Shown: positions 35,022 to 44,073, counted from the first letter of the stretch. The stretch is DNA of 64,000 nucleotides from Sphingomonas panacis (GCF_001717955.1 NZ_CP014169.1:186001-250000), one strand, 5' to 3'. The notes: generated from the letters alone by a model not told the origin. Made by a program: numbers and translations.

Positions 35022-35315
35022 TCAGTCGGACGGTTCGAGTTGGTAGATTTCCGGCTCGCGCGCTAATATCCTTTCCGCTTGCGCGAAGAACTCCTGGACG
35101 TTGGGCTTGAGACGGTGAGTGTCCGAGTGCTTTTTGCTTTCCCAGATCTCGTACAGGATCCAGATCGGGGCCTCGACGACCTTATGATAGTTGAAGGTGA
35201 TGAGGCCTTCATCCTTTCGGGTCTCGGTGACATTCTCGCTTACTCTGCGTGCGAACTCCTCCTCATGTTCAGGCTTGATATTAAGGAGGACGCATAACGC
35301 ATATTGATCGGACAT
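35022..35315 (-). CDS. antibiotic biosynthesis monooxygenase (ABM)-domain protein
   Basis: A 97-residue single ferredoxin-like ABM domain, similar to YgiN/LsrG quinol monooxygenases: ALCVLLNIKPEHEEEFARRV, EGLITFNYHKV, PIWILYEIWESKKHSDTH and the closing helix with a conserved HxxT-like region. Homologues act as cofactor-free oxygenases or dimeric stress proteins. ATG 35315 is preferred because the fold begins just after it. It is divergent from the TetR-MATE operon, with an inverted repeat between them, so all three may respond to the same ligand. Confidence 0.85.
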   Translation of the reverse strand: MSDQYALCVLLNIKPEHEEEFARRVSENVTETRKDEGLITFNYHKVVEAPIWILYEIWESKKHSDTHRLKPNVQEFFAQAERILAREPEIYQLEPSD

Positions 35316-35453
35316 GATAATCTCCGTTTGTGCGGGCAAGGCGCTCGTCGGGTGCGGGAACTCCCGCCCGCCGATGCCTGTCTCACGCGTCTGAGTTCGA
35401 CAGGGTTCCGGATGACGACTCCTGCATTGCTCTTCTGGGTTTCGCCTCTATAT

Positions 35454-35468
35454 TGATGACATTCATCA
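35454..35468. promoter_or_regulatory. TGATGA-CAT-TCATCA inverted repeat, candidate TetR operator
   Basis: A perfect 6-bp inverted repeat with a 3-bp centre lies in the 217-bp gap between the divergent ABM gene (start 35315) and the TetR gene (start 35533). It resembles the ATGATGAC repeats in front of the ene-reductase at 332-369, so the same or a related regulator could bind both. Confidence 0.5.
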
Positions 35469-35532
35469 TGTTTGTATAGGGCTTATGATCGTCGCAGGAG
35501 CGTGGTCAAGGCTGGTCCCGGGGAAGTTGAAG

Positions 35533-36105
35533 ATGAAGGTCAGTCGGGAGCAGATGGCGGAAAATCATGTCCGTATACTGGACGAGGCCAGCCGGCTGTT
35601 TCGCGAGAAGGGGTTCGAGGCCGTCACCGTGGCGGAGGTGATGAAAGCGGCCGACCTGACGCATGGCGGCTTCTACGGGCATTTCGAGTCCAAGGACGAT
35701 CTGGTCGCGCAAGCGATCGAACGGACGCTCAAGGCGGCCGCAGGCGGCAAGTTCGATCTCGACGCTTTTATCGACAGGTATCTCTCCCCGCGTCACCGTG
35801 ACAATCCTGGCGCGGGCTGTCCGATTGCCGGTCTGGTCGCGGAGACCCGCCATCAGAGTCCGGCGGCGCGAACGGCGATGACGGAGGGACTCCGTGCGCA
35901 AATCGAGAGGATGAGCAACGCGTTTCCGGGAACGAGCGACGCCGAGAGCCGTCAGGAGGCCATCGGAAGCTTGGCGGCAATGGTCGGCGCGGTGATCCTC
36001 GCCCGCGCGATCGACGATCCCACGCTTTCAGGCGAGGTACTCGAACAGACGCGCAGTTGGATCGGATCCGGCGGCTGCCATATCCGCGCGGGCCGGCGAC
36101 TGTAG
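35533..36105 (+). CDS. TetR/AcrR-family transcriptional regulator
   Basis: A 190-residue regulator whose residues about 8-55 form the helix-turn-helix: NHVRILDEASRLFREKGFEAVTV, AEVMKAADLTHGGFYGHFESKDDL, the GGFYxHFxSK version typical of NemR/AcuR-like repressors. The C-terminal domain carries GAGCPIAGLVAET, also typical of that group; NemR-type repressors often use a cysteine to sense electrophiles, and the Cys in GCPI is a candidate. ATG 35533 is chosen as the conserved start. The MATE gene follows after 2 bp. Confidence 0.88.
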   Translation: MKVSREQMAENHVRILDEASRLFREKGFEAVTVAEVMKAADLTHGGFYGHFESKDDLVAQAIERTLKAAAGGKFDLDAFIDRYLSPRHRDNPGAGCPIAGLVAETRHQSPAARTAMTEGLRAQIERMSNAFPGTSDAESRQEAIGSLAAMVGAVILARAIDDPTLSGEVLEQTRSWIGSGGCHIRAGRRL

Positions 36106-36107
36106 GC

Positions 36108-37481
36108 ATGGCCGATATCGATGCGACCACCGCAGGTGGCCCTATGGACGTGCGAACTCGGCGTCTCCTCGAGGCGCCGATCGTCCCGCTGCTCCTCAGC
36201 ATGGCATGGCCTAACATTCTGATCATGGTGGCGCAGGCCTCGACCGGTTTGATCGAAACCTGGTTCGTGGCGAAGCTCGGCACCGACGCGCTCGCCGGGA
36301 TGGCGCTGGTATTCCCTCCCGTCATGCTGATGACCATGATATCGGCCGGCGCCATGGGCGGGGGCATTTCGTCCGCCGTCGCGCGCGCATTGGGGGCCAG
36401 GCGTCGCCGGGATGCCGACGATCTCGTCCTGCACGCGATCGTGATCAACGTCTCGCTGGGACTGACCTTCTCCGTGATTTTCCTGATGTTCGGCCGACCG
36501 ATCTACCGGATGATGGGCGGGGAAGGGGGCGAGCTTGAAGCGGCTTTGATCTACTCGAACATTGTGTTCACCGGCAACATCTTCATCTGGCTGATGAACG
36601 GCCTCGCCAGCGTCATCCGCGGCACGGGCAACATCCTCTTTCCGGCGCTTGTCATCTGCGTCGGCCTGGTTTTCCTCATCCCCCTCTCGCCGGTCCTGAT
36701 TTTCGGCTTTGGGCCGGTGCCGGCGCTCGGTATCGCAGGTGGCGGCGTTGCCATGATCCTCTTCTATGTTGGCGGCACGGCTGCGATGCTGTCGTACATC
36801 CTTTCGGGGCGCAGTTCGGTCCAATTCCGCTGGGCGAGACTTCAGTGGCCCGCTCTGGCGAGCATCCTGCGGGTCGGCGCCGTCTCCGCGATCACGTCTA
36901 TCCAGACGAATGTCATCATCGGCACCGCGACGGCGCTGGTCGCCACCGTCGCCGGGGTCGGCGCGGTTGCCGGCTTCGGCACGGGGGCGCGCCTGGAATA
37001 TCTCCTCATCCCGCTGATCTTCGGTATCGGGGCGCCGCTGGTTGCCATGGTTGGCACGAACATCGGTGCCGGGCAGCGTGATCGAGCGTTGAAGATCGCC
37101 CTGGCGGGTGGTTCGCTCGCGTTCATCCTGACCGAGACGATCGGAATTGCCGCTGCAATCTGGCCTGCGGTGTGGTTGAGCCTGTTCAGTGCCGACCCCG
37201 AAATGATCGAGACCGGGAGCACCTATCTGCGGATCGTGGGGCCTGCCTATGGCTTTTTCGGATTAGGGCTTTCGCTCTATTTCGCGTCGCAGGGAGCCCG
37301 GCGACTGTTCTGGCCGCTGACGAGCGGCTTTCTGCGCATCGCCGTCGCGCTGGGCGGCGGCTGGGTCGCCATGAAACTCACCGGCTCGCTGAGCGGGCTA
37401 TTCGCCGCCATCGCGCTGGGGCTAGTGGTCTACGGGCTGACCATATTGACGGCCGTGCGATCGGGCGCCTGGTTCCGCTGA
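36108..37481 (+). CDS. MATE-family efflux transporter
   Basis: A 457-residue inner-membrane protein with about twelve hydrophobic segments in two homologous halves. PLLLSMAWPNILIMVAQASTGLIETWFVAKLGTDALAGMAL is the MATE N-terminal signature, and the second half repeats the pattern around SAITSIQTNVIIGTATALVA. It would export cationic or lipophilic compounds by Na+ or H+ antiport. It lies 2 bp after a NemR-like TetR gene and is probably repressed by it, giving export of toxic intermediates. ATG 36108 is set by the gap to the regulator. Confidence 0.93.
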   Translation: MADIDATTAGGPMDVRTRRLLEAPIVPLLLSMAWPNILIMVAQASTGLIETWFVAKLGTDALAGMALVFPPVMLMTMISAGAMGGGISSAVARALGARRRRDADDLVLHAIVINVSLGLTFSVIFLMFGRPIYRMMGGEGGELEAALIYSNIVFTGNIFIWLMNGLASVIRGTGNILFPALVICVGLVFLIPLSPVLIFGFGPVPALGIAGGGVAMILFYVGGTAAMLSYILSGRSSVQFRWARLQWPALASILRVGAVSAITSIQTNVIIGTATALVATVAGVGAVAGFGTGARLEYLLIPLIFGIGAPLVAMVGTNIGAGQRDRALKIALAGGSLAFILTETIGIAAAIWPAVWLSLFSADPEMIETGSTYLRIVGPAYGFFGLGLSLYFASQGARRLFWPLTSGFLRIAVALGGGWVAMKLTGSLSGLFAAIALGLVVYGLTILTAVRSGAWFR

Positions 37482-37551
37482 TCCGCTCTGCCGCAGTGGA
37501 ATGAGCACAGCAGTCGCAAGCGCCGGCCGGCAGCGAGCGGGCTGAGCATTC

Positions 37552-38007
37552 TTACGCTGTCGGCGGTCTCCTAAAGACCACGAGATTGCCGACCGATACC
37601 TGCACCGTCTCGTTCTTCTGGTTCAGCGTGGTGGTGCGGACCTTGACCATCCCCTGTTCGGGCTTGGACCGCGATGGCCGAACCTCGAGGACTTCACTTT
37701 CGATATGCAGCGCGTCACCTGGGCGAACCGGGCGCGGCCAGCGCAATTCTTCGAAACCCGCGCCGATGATCCCACCGGCAGGCCTGATATCGCTCCCGAC
37801 CAGAAGCCGCATCGTGATCGCGGCGGTGTGCCAGCCGCTGGCGGCTAGTCCGCGAAAGAAGCTGTTTCCTGCCGCCTCATTGTCCAGATGAAATGGCTGC
37901 GGGTCGAACTCGCCCGCGAACCGCTTGATGTCGTCCTCCTCTATGCGCAGCGGCCCCGCGCTGAATGTCTGACCTACGGCAAAATCTTCCAGATGGTGCA
38001 AAGCCAT
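37552..38007 (-). CDS. MaoC-family (R)-specific enoyl-CoA hydratase-like
   Basis: A 151-residue single hot-dog protein. LEDFAVGQTFSAGPLRIEEDDIKRFAGEFDPQPFHLDNEAA contains the hydratase-2 motif with the catalytic Asp (FDPQPFH) and His, and HIESEVLEVRPSRSKPEQGMV forms the characteristic strand pair. It hydrates trans-2-enoyl-CoA to (3R)-hydroxyacyl-CoA or acts on related thioesters. It stands alone, convergent with the MATE gene; the HxlR gene is upstream on the same strand at 314 bp. Different from the mesaconyl-type MaoC pair at 9.8-10.8 kb. Confidence 0.87.
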   Translation of the reverse strand: MALHHLEDFAVGQTFSAGPLRIEEDDIKRFAGEFDPQPFHLDNEAAGNSFFRGLAASGWHTAAITMRLLVGSDIRPAGGIIGAGFEELRWPRPVRPGDALHIESEVLEVRPSRSKPEQGMVKVRTTTLNQKNETVQVSVGNLVVFRRPPTA

Positions 38008-38321
38008 TATCGGGTTTCTCCCTGCTTTCCCCGCGCGCGGGTTGCCCGGAATAGGAACAACCGGTCGGCGATGATGATGATATTCCTGTCAATCGCTGCG
38101 AACGACCACCTTCGCTCGACCGGCCTGAAGGCGATGTCCTGTTGCCGGCAGATCGGGCAGCAGGTCGCGCATCCGCGCAGCACCGTTCTCGAGAGGGGAG
38201 CCAGGCTCTCACGGCTACGCCCGCTGTGCCGCATGGATCGATCCGCGCCGCGCGCAGCGCAGCATCCATGGTGAGAGAGACGCCCGCAACGTAGTGTGCA
38301 AAAGTTGCGGGACAGGGCGGC
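38008..38321. other. gene-free gap between MaoC and HxlR genes
   Basis: Both strands are open in places, and a minus-strand frame at 38007-38234 has a CCPIC cluster, but there is no ribosome site and no family resemblance. I see no promoter or repeat that stands out. It probably holds the promoter of the MaoC gene. Confidence 0.4.
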
Positions 38322-38807
38322 TCAAACTTGTGCGCCCGCCATCAGTCTTCGTTCCGCTGTCATGTCGCTCGACATTTCAAGGGTGACATCGCGCGGTCCG
38401 ACCCCGTCGCCGCAGCGCGAACAGCTCAGCTCAAGTTGCATCTCATGGCCGCAGGACGCATGACGCAGTTTGAGCGGAACGCCCGATGGCCATTCGTGCC
38501 AGCGTTCGCCCCATTCCTTGAGCGTGATGATGACCGGCCACAGGCTGATGCCCTTTTCGGTCAGACGGTATTCGTAGCGTTTCGGGCGCTCGAGGTAGGC
38601 CTGGCGCCGAACGATATCCGCTTGTTCGAGCTTTCGCATGCGCACGCTCAGAAGGTGTGGAGACATCCCGGTCATGGCCTGGATTTCGTCAAACCGGCGG
38701 TTCTTCAGAAAGAGCTCCTTCAGGATCATGAGCGTCCAGGGATCACCGATCGTCGACACCGTCTTCGCGACGGCACAGGTCAGGGAGCGGAGGCCGTTTA
38801 ACGACAT
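38322..38807 (-). CDS. HxlR-family transcriptional regulator
   Basis: A 161-residue winged-helix protein of the HxlR/MarR-like group: VAKTVSTIGDPWTLMILKELFLKNRRFDEIQAMTGMSPHLLSVRMRKLEQADIVRRQAY is the DNA-binding domain, and RYEYRLTEKGISLWPVIITLKEWGERW its continuation. A C-terminal Cys pair region (CSRCGDG) may bind metal. The N-terminal Cys11 (LTCAVAKT) sits where redox- or aldehyde-sensing HxlR proteins carry a reactive cysteine. Divergent from the enoyl-CoA hydratase operon across 274 bp with an inverted repeat just upstream of its start. Confidence 0.88.
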   Translation of the reverse strand: MSLNGLRSLTCAVAKTVSTIGDPWTLMILKELFLKNRRFDEIQAMTGMSPHLLSVRMRKLEQADIVRRQAYLERPKRYEYRLTEKGISLWPVIITLKEWGERWHEWPSGVPLKLRHASCGHEMQLELSCSRCGDGVGPRDVTLEMSSDMTAERRLMAGAQV

Positions 38808-38817
38808 GCTAGACTCA

Positions 38818-38832
38818 CTTCATAATTTGAAG
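38818..38832. promoter_or_regulatory. CTTCA-TAATT-TGAAG inverted repeat, candidate HxlR operator
   Basis: A 5-bp inverted repeat around an AT-rich centre begins 11 bp upstream of the HxlR start codon (38807), a typical position for autoregulation. It may also act on the divergent hydratase gene, whose start lies 250 bp away. Confidence 0.5.
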
Positions 38833-39081
38833 CTACACTAAGTCCAAGGAGGCGATTCATCAATACTTGATCGGAGATGCCAGGAGGCGGATGTCTGGGA
38901 CGGGATCCGTTCCATCGCGTGCGCCCACGGTTTCTCCATCCTTTTTCCGAGGGAACCGATGGCCGCCGTGCCCGAACGGCGTGGTCTCCTCTCGATGTCG
39001 ATCGGGGACATTCTTCGTCAACAGGGCCGTGCGTCGTGTCGCTCCGGTGAAAGAGTCGCTTGAAGCAGGAGGCAAGGAACG

Positions 39082-39855
39082 GTGAGCGAATATATAGTGG
39101 TGAGCCAGGTCCGGGCAGTTCGGACGATCACGATCAGTCGCCCGGAGAAGAAGAACGCGCTCACGCGGGTCATCTACGACGATCTGGCGGCGGCGATCCG
39201 ATCGGCCGACGACGATCGATCGGTGAGGGTGATCTGCATCACGGGCGCGCAAGGCGCGTTCACCTCAGGCAACGATGTCACCGACTTCGAGGCAAATCCG
39301 CCAACTGTCGGCGGCGAGATCGGACCGGGTGCGTTGTTTGCCGCGCTGCGCCATGTTGAGAAGCCGGTCGTCGCAGCCGTAAACGGTATCGCGGTCGGCA
39401 TCGGAACGACCCTGCTGCTGCATTGCGACCTCGTCTACGCTGCGGCAAGCGCCCGCTTCAAACTGCCGTTCGTCGGGCTCGGCCTCGTACCCGAGGGGGG
39501 ATCCACCGGTCTGCTTCCCAGGTTGCTCGGCATGCGCCGCGCAAGCGAGCTGCTGTTCTTTGGCGATTGGATCGACGCGCAGAAGGCGCTCTCATGGGGG
39601 CTCGTCAACGACATATTCGAGGACGCCGAGTTGCTCGCTGCCGTCCAGTCCCGGGCCGATCGGCTTGCGTGCCAGCCCGGACGCCTGCTGCGTCTGACCA
39701 AGCGGCTCATGAAGCAATCGCCGGTCAGCCTCGATCAGCGGATCGACGAGGAACTCGAACTGGTCGCCCAGAACATCCCGCAACCGGAGGCACAAGAGGC
39801 TCTCCTGGCGCTCCGGCAGAAACGGGCGCCAGACTTCGAGCAGTTTGAGGCATGA
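39082..39855 (+). CDS. enoyl-CoA hydratase/isomerase family protein
   Basis: A 257-residue crotonase: ITISRPEKKNALT, the oxyanion-hole segments GAQGAFTSGNDVTDF and NGIAVGIGTTLLLHCDLVYA, and FVGLGLVPEGGSTGLLPRLLG with one catalytic Glu (PEGGS). This matches the ECI/PaaG-like subgroup in which one Glu serves isomerisation. GTG 39082 has AAGGAA upstream. It begins a three-gene co-directional run with the nitronate monooxygenase-like gene and a second crotonase. It is expected to act on unsaturated acyl-CoA in the cytoplasm. Confidence 0.9.
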   Translation: MSEYIVVSQVRAVRTITISRPEKKNALTRVIYDDLAAAIRSADDDRSVRVICITGAQGAFTSGNDVTDFEANPPTVGGEIGPGALFAALRHVEKPVVAAVNGIAVGIGTTLLLHCDLVYAAASARFKLPFVGLGLVPEGGSTGLLPRLLGMRRASELLFFGDWIDAQKALSWGLVNDIFEDAELLAAVQSRADRLACQPGRLLRLTKRLMKQSPVSLDQRIDEELELVAQNIPQPEAQEALLALRQKRAPDFEQFEA

Positions 39856-39937
39856 GTCGGCCGGCTTTGCCGGGTCACCATGCACGCCTAATCTATCTTA
39901 CCTCGCCTTCAACGTTCCCAATTTCATCGGGGTCCCC

Positions 39938-40912
39938 ATGACTGCAACACTAGATGCGCCTCTGACCACCGCCGCCCGCCTCCGTTCCCGCGTGACGCTC
40001 CCTGTCATCGGCTCGCCATTGTTCATCATCTCGAATCCAGCGCTCGTCATCGCGCAATGCAAGGCGGGTATCGTTGGGTCCTTCCCCGCGCTGAATGCTC
40101 GTCCGGCGTCGATGGTGGACGAATGGCTGGCGCAGATAACGGAGGAATTGCGGGCGTGGGATCAGGCCCATCCCGACGCGCCGTCGGCGCCGTTCGCGGT
40201 CAACCAGATCGTACATCGTTCCAACGACCGGCTCGAGCAGGATCTGGAGCTGTGCGTGAAGTACCGCGTGCCCATCGTGATCACCTCGCTTGGAGCGCGG
40301 CCTGAGGTGAATGCGGCGGTGCACTCCTATGGGGGCGCGACCTTTCACGATGTCATCAACACGGCGTTCGCCCGCAAGGCCGTGGAAAAGGGGGCGGACG
40401 GCCTCATTGCTGTTGCCGCCGGCGCCGGTGGACACGCCGGAACGCTGTCGCCCTTTGCGCTTGTTCAGCAGATCCGGGCCTGGTGGGACGGTCCGCTCGT
40501 GCTGTCGGGCTCGATCGCGACGGGTCGCGCGATATTCGCGGCCGAAGTCATGGGTGCGGATTTCGCTTATATCGGTTCCGCGTTCATCGCCACGGAAGAA
40601 GCCAATGCGTCGGAGGCCTACAAGGCTGCGATCGTCGAGAGCGGCGCGGAAGATATCGTGTACACCAACCTCGTCACCGGTGTGCATGGCAATTATCTGA
40701 GAAGCGCGATCCTCGCCGCCGGTCTCGATCCAGACGCCCTGCCAAGTTCCGATCCGTCGGCCATGAATTTCGGCTCGGGCAGCGCCAAGGCGTGGAAAGA
40801 CATTTGGGGTTCGGGCCAGGGCATCGGTGTCATTCAAGCCGTCTCGCCGGCGCGGGAGCTGATCGATCGCCTGAAGCGCGAATATCGCGAGGCCCGCGCG
40901 AGATATTTCTAG
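39938..40912 (+). CDS. nitronate monooxygenase-like FMN protein
   Basis: A 324-residue TIM-barrel FMN protein: PVIGSPLFIISNPALVIAQCKAGIVGSFPALNARP at the N-terminus, the VITSLGARP strand, VAAGAGGHAGTLSPFALV and SGSIATGRAIFAAEVMGADFAYIGSAFIATEE, the phosphate-binding part. It fits the class I NMO/2-nitropropane dioxygenase family, whose biological substrates are mostly propionate-3-nitronate or unknown; some members are ene-reductases or CoA-linked. ATG 39938 gives the conserved start. It sits between two crotonase genes, so a role in fatty or branched acid breakdown is possible. The substrate is not assigned. Confidence 0.87.
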   Translation: MTATLDAPLTTAARLRSRVTLPVIGSPLFIISNPALVIAQCKAGIVGSFPALNARPASMVDEWLAQITEELRAWDQAHPDAPSAPFAVNQIVHRSNDRLEQDLELCVKYRVPIVITSLGARPEVNAAVHSYGGATFHDVINTAFARKAVEKGADGLIAVAAGAGGHAGTLSPFALVQQIRAWWDGPLVLSGSIATGRAIFAAEVMGADFAYIGSAFIATEEANASEAYKAAIVESGAEDIVYTNLVTGVHGNYLRSAILAAGLDPDALPSSDPSAMNFGSGSAKAWKDIWGSGQGIGVIQAVSPARELIDRLKREYREARARYF

Positions 40913-40991
40913 GTCTGGGGCGGATCGAGTCCGATGGCTGATCATCCTGCGGGTGCGAACCTCGATGTTGAAGATGGAAAGGAGCCGGCGC

Positions 40992-41783
40992 TTGATCACG
41001 ACCGAACTTGTCGATGGCATCGCGGTCATCAGGCTTGCGCGCGCAGCGTCGCGTAACGCGCTGGGAATCGAGGACTGGGGCGCGTTGCAAACGGCGCTCG
41101 AGACGATCGCCTCGCCATCCGCGCGGGTGATCCTGCTGGAGTCCGCGGTCCCTTCCGCATTCTGTGCCGGATCCGATCTCAAGGCGATGGAATCCCTGGT
41201 CGGGCGGCCCGATCGGGCTGCCGAATTCCGCTTGCGAATGCGGTCCGCGATCGAGGCTCTGGCCGCGGCGCCGGTTCCCACCATAGCCAACATACAGGGC
41301 GATTGCTTCGGTGCCGGCGTTGCCCTCGCGCTGGCGTGCGATTTTCGCGTTGCCGGGGACGGCGCGCGATTTGGCGTAACGCCGGCGAAGCTCGGGCTGT
41401 CCTATCCGGCTGAGGATGTCGCGCGCCTGGTCAGCACGGTCGGCGCAGGGCAGGCCAGCCGCTTGCTGATGAGCGCAGACACCATTTCCGCCTCCGACGC
41501 CCATTGCATGGGCCTGGTGGAAGTTCTGGGCGGCGCTGACGAGGCAGTGCGGATCGCGACTGCGGTCGCGCGCAACGCTCCGCAAAGTGTGGTGACCGCC
41601 AAGCATGTGATCGAGGCCATCACGCGCGGAGAAGAGCTGGCATTCGATGATGTGTTTGATGGTTTCTTTGCGTCCGCGGCGTTCGCGGAGGGTTTGAAGG
41701 CCTTCAAGGAGAAACGCCGGCCCGTCTACGCCGACGAACCACGCCCGGATGTAGCGCGTGATGCGGGCCGCCGTTGCCCTTAG
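40992..41783 (+). CDS. enoyl-CoA hydratase/isomerase family protein
   Basis: A 263-residue crotonase with AFCAGSDLKAM and GDCFGAGVALALACDFRVAG as oxyanion-hole loops and FGVTPAKLGLSYPAEDVARL in the catalytic region. One Glu position found in hydratases is replaced by Ala/Pro (SYPAEDVA), so isomerase or hydrolase-type chemistry is possible. TTG 40992 is proposed because AAGGAG lies 7 bases upstream and the conserved ITTELVDGIAVIRL begins there; ATG 40974 and GTG 40953 are alternatives. It converges on a TonB receptor pseudogene one base beyond its stop. Confidence 0.82.
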   Translation: MITTELVDGIAVIRLARAASRNALGIEDWGALQTALETIASPSARVILLESAVPSAFCAGSDLKAMESLVGRPDRAAEFRLRMRSAIEALAAAPVPTIANIQGDCFGAGVALALACDFRVAGDGARFGVTPAKLGLSYPAEDVARLVSTVGAGQASRLLMSADTISASDAHCMGLVEVLGGADEAVRIATAVARNAPQSVVTAKHVIEAITRGEELAFDDVFDGFFASAAFAEGLKAFKEKRRPVYADEPRPDVARDAGRRCP

Positions 41784-41784
41784 G

Positions 41785-42700
41785 TTATTCCGATTGGCCC
41801 AGGTAGAATGCCACACCGGTCCAGAAGGTTCGCGGTGTGCCGAGGTCGTCGGACAAGACCGGAGTGCTGACGCAGCGAGTATAAACCCGAGTGTCGAACA
41901 TATTCTCGACCCGGCCGATGATCGCGACGCCGCGGCCCAGCGGCGCGCATGCGAACGCATCGCGAGTCAATGCGTCGGGCAGGGAGTCGACGTTGAGGTC
42001 GTCTTCATATTGCCGCTCCGCATAGCGAAGCGTCGCGGCGAGGCGCGCGCAGCCCCCGGGTTGCCAGGCGAGGGTTGTCGATGCGGCATGTTGCGGCTTT
42101 TGCGCGGGGTCGAGACTGTCGAGCGCGGCGCCCGGCGCACGCACCTTTGAATGGCTGAACGTGTAGGCCCGGCCAGATTGAACGCGCCGAGCCTGGCTGA
42201 AGCCGTCAGCTCGATCCCGTGCGCTTCGATCGCGCTTACGTTCCGGGGTTGGCGGACGTTCACGCCAGTGGTGACATTGGCGATGGCGTCGTCCAGCTGG
42301 TTGTCGAAGATGGTGAGGCCGACGGCGATCCCGCTGGCCGGCGCCAGCTCCACGCCGCGCAGGCGCTCCGGCTTCAGGTCCGGATTTGCGTTGGTGACGA
42401 CGGGAAGGACCGTGAAGCTGCGATACAGCTCGTTGAGCGTCGGAAGCCTGAAGCCGGTATAGGCGACGGCGCGCAGCGCGACGGCTGGATTTAGCTTGTA
42501 CATCGCGCCGGCGTGACCGCCCCCCTCCCACGGGGAGCGGTCAGGATATCGCTATCCGATGACAGGGCGCCCGCCAGCTTTCATACCGTGCGGGAACGGA
42601 CGCTGCGGTCCGCTGGCTCCCCGGCTTGGTCTGGAAACCATCACCGCGCTCATAGCGGCCGGAGAGCGAGACGAAATCCTCGCGCGAACCGAATGCTCTT
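41785..42700 (-). pseudogene. TonB-dependent receptor remnant (C-terminal barrel, frameshifted)
   Basis: The minus strand carries pieces of a receptor beta-barrel in order but in different frames: FGSREDFVSLSGRYERGDGF at about 42680-42620, then AYTGFRLPTLNELYRSF and NANPDLKPERLRGVEL from 42470, then after about 42165 a different frame with LDSLDPAQKPQHAASTTLAWQPGG, RVENMFDTRVYTR and the C-terminal FYLGQSE. No signal peptide, plug or TonB box is present. This is a BtuB/FecA-like receptor truncated at the 5' side with at least two frameshifts. The remaining part suggests decay after gene transfer or deletion. Confidence 0.8.
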
Positions 42701-42943
42701 TGCTAACTGGGCGGAATTCGTAAGCCCTGACGCCAGAGCTGGATCGATGCAATCGCCGAACCCGACAAAGGCGCGAAATGCCAAATAAGAGTCGTGAACG
42801 GACAAGTTCGAAAGATCGTCTGCTGGCAGCATACAGGGCTGCTGAAAGCGGGTCGGAGCTTCTTCGTCCGACAAGCGGGAACAGATCGCTATCGCGGCCG
42901 AACGGCCCTCAAAGGTCAGAAAATAACTAATGGAGAGACTGTC

Positions 42944-43744
42944 ATGACGCGTTTCCAGGGCAAGACCGCCATCGTAACGGGCGGCGGCGGGGGTATTGGC
43001 TCTGCCATCGTGAAACTGCTGGCCGCAGAAGGCGCCACGGTCTTCGCCGCCGACATCAAAAAGGCGGTACTCCAGCATGATGCGGAGGGTGTCACGAATT
43101 ATGTCTGTGACGTTACGTCGAGCGATCAGGTCACCGCGATGGTGCAAGCCGTGGTCGATGCCCATGGCCATATCGACATGGTGTTCAACAATGCCGGGAC
43201 CGGTTCGATTGTCGAGGTAACCGAAACCACTGACGAGGACTGGGATCGCGTGCTTAAGGTCAACCTATCAGCGATCATGTACGCCTGCCGCGCGGCGGTA
43301 CCGCACATGCGTCGCCAAGGCGGGGGCGCAATCGTCAATACTTCATCGGTTAGCGGGCTCGGTGGAGATTACGGGTTTGGCTCGTACAGTGCGTCGAAGG
43401 CTGCGGTGATAAACTATACGCGGACTTTGGCGCTGGATCATGGGCGGGACAATATTCGGGTCAATGCCTTTTGTCCCGGCTTTATCCCTCAGACAGGCCT
43501 TACGCTCAGCGTCGAGGGTCTCCCGGTTCGGCAGCAGTTCAACGATATAATCCCGCTGGGGCGGGGTGGTACGCCCGAGGAGATGGCCAATGTCGCGGCC
43601 TTCCTGGCCTCCGATCAGGCATCCTATGTAACCGGAGCGATTCTGGTCGCCGATGGCGGTATCATGGCACACACGGGCCAACCGAATGTGATGGCCGTGA
43701 TGCGCGAATTGTCGGCCCGAGCGCCGAGTTCTTCGGCCGCTTAG
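42944..43744 (+). CDS. classical short-chain dehydrogenase/reductase
   Basis: A 266-residue SDR. TGGGGGIGSA near residues 11-20 binds the nucleotide and the acidic residue in FAADIK favours NAD; NNAGTGS, the Ser region NTSSVSGLGG, and YSASK active site are intact, followed by RVNAFCPGFI and the terminal SYVTGAILVADGG. ATG 42944 has GGAGAG upstream. It stands alone between the TonB remnant and the decayed AraC fragment. It probably oxidises a secondary alcohol or a 3-hydroxyacyl compound, substrate unknown. Confidence 0.92.
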   Translation: MTRFQGKTAIVTGGGGGIGSAIVKLLAAEGATVFAADIKKAVLQHDAEGVTNYVCDVTSSDQVTAMVQAVVDAHGHIDMVFNNAGTGSIVEVTETTDEDWDRVLKVNLSAIMYACRAAVPHMRRQGGGAIVNTSSVSGLGGDYGFGSYSASKAAVINYTRTLALDHGRDNIRVNAFCPGFIPQTGLTLSVEGLPVRQQFNDIIPLGRGGTPEEMANVAAFLASDQASYVTGAILVADGGIMAHTGQPNVMAVMRELSARAPSSSAA

Positions 43745-43863
43745 CGGACACGCAAAATGGGATCCGCGAAGATTTGCCTGGCAGCGACACGAGGGGCTGG
43801 AGTCGACCATTTTGCGTCTGTTCTAGATCGAGGCATCTTGGCTTCATCGATATGATGTGACGG

Positions 43864-44073
43864 ACAGTCCAAATCGGAGCGTTCCAGGGTGGTTGCAGCC
43901 GTTCCAATTGTCGCTGCGACGGAGGTATATGAGATCAGTCTGCTATCCTCTCCGGCCGCTTGAGGATCAATCCCCAGCCTATGTGGCAGGGCGCGTGGAT
44001 CGCCGCCCAGGCCGGTTACGAGCGGCGCATAGTCGACCGGGGTGGAACCTGAAATCAGATCGATCATGATCAT
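43864..44073 (-). pseudogene. fragment of AraC-family regulator (ligand-binding N-terminus)
   Basis: About 70 codons read SGSTPVDYAPLVTGLGGDPRALPHRLGIDPQAAGEDSRLISYTSVAATIGTAA, the start of the arabinose-binding-type domain of AraC regulators; compare the intact gene at 56077. Similarity stops near 43864, and no helix-turn-helix follows before the SDR gene. It is a 3'-truncated remnant. Confidence 0.6.

Noticed and set aside
38007..38234. Minus-strand frame with CCPIC motif as a small zinc protein
   Set aside because: There is no ribosome site, the Cys pattern is incomplete and the rest is Arg-rich shadow sequence.
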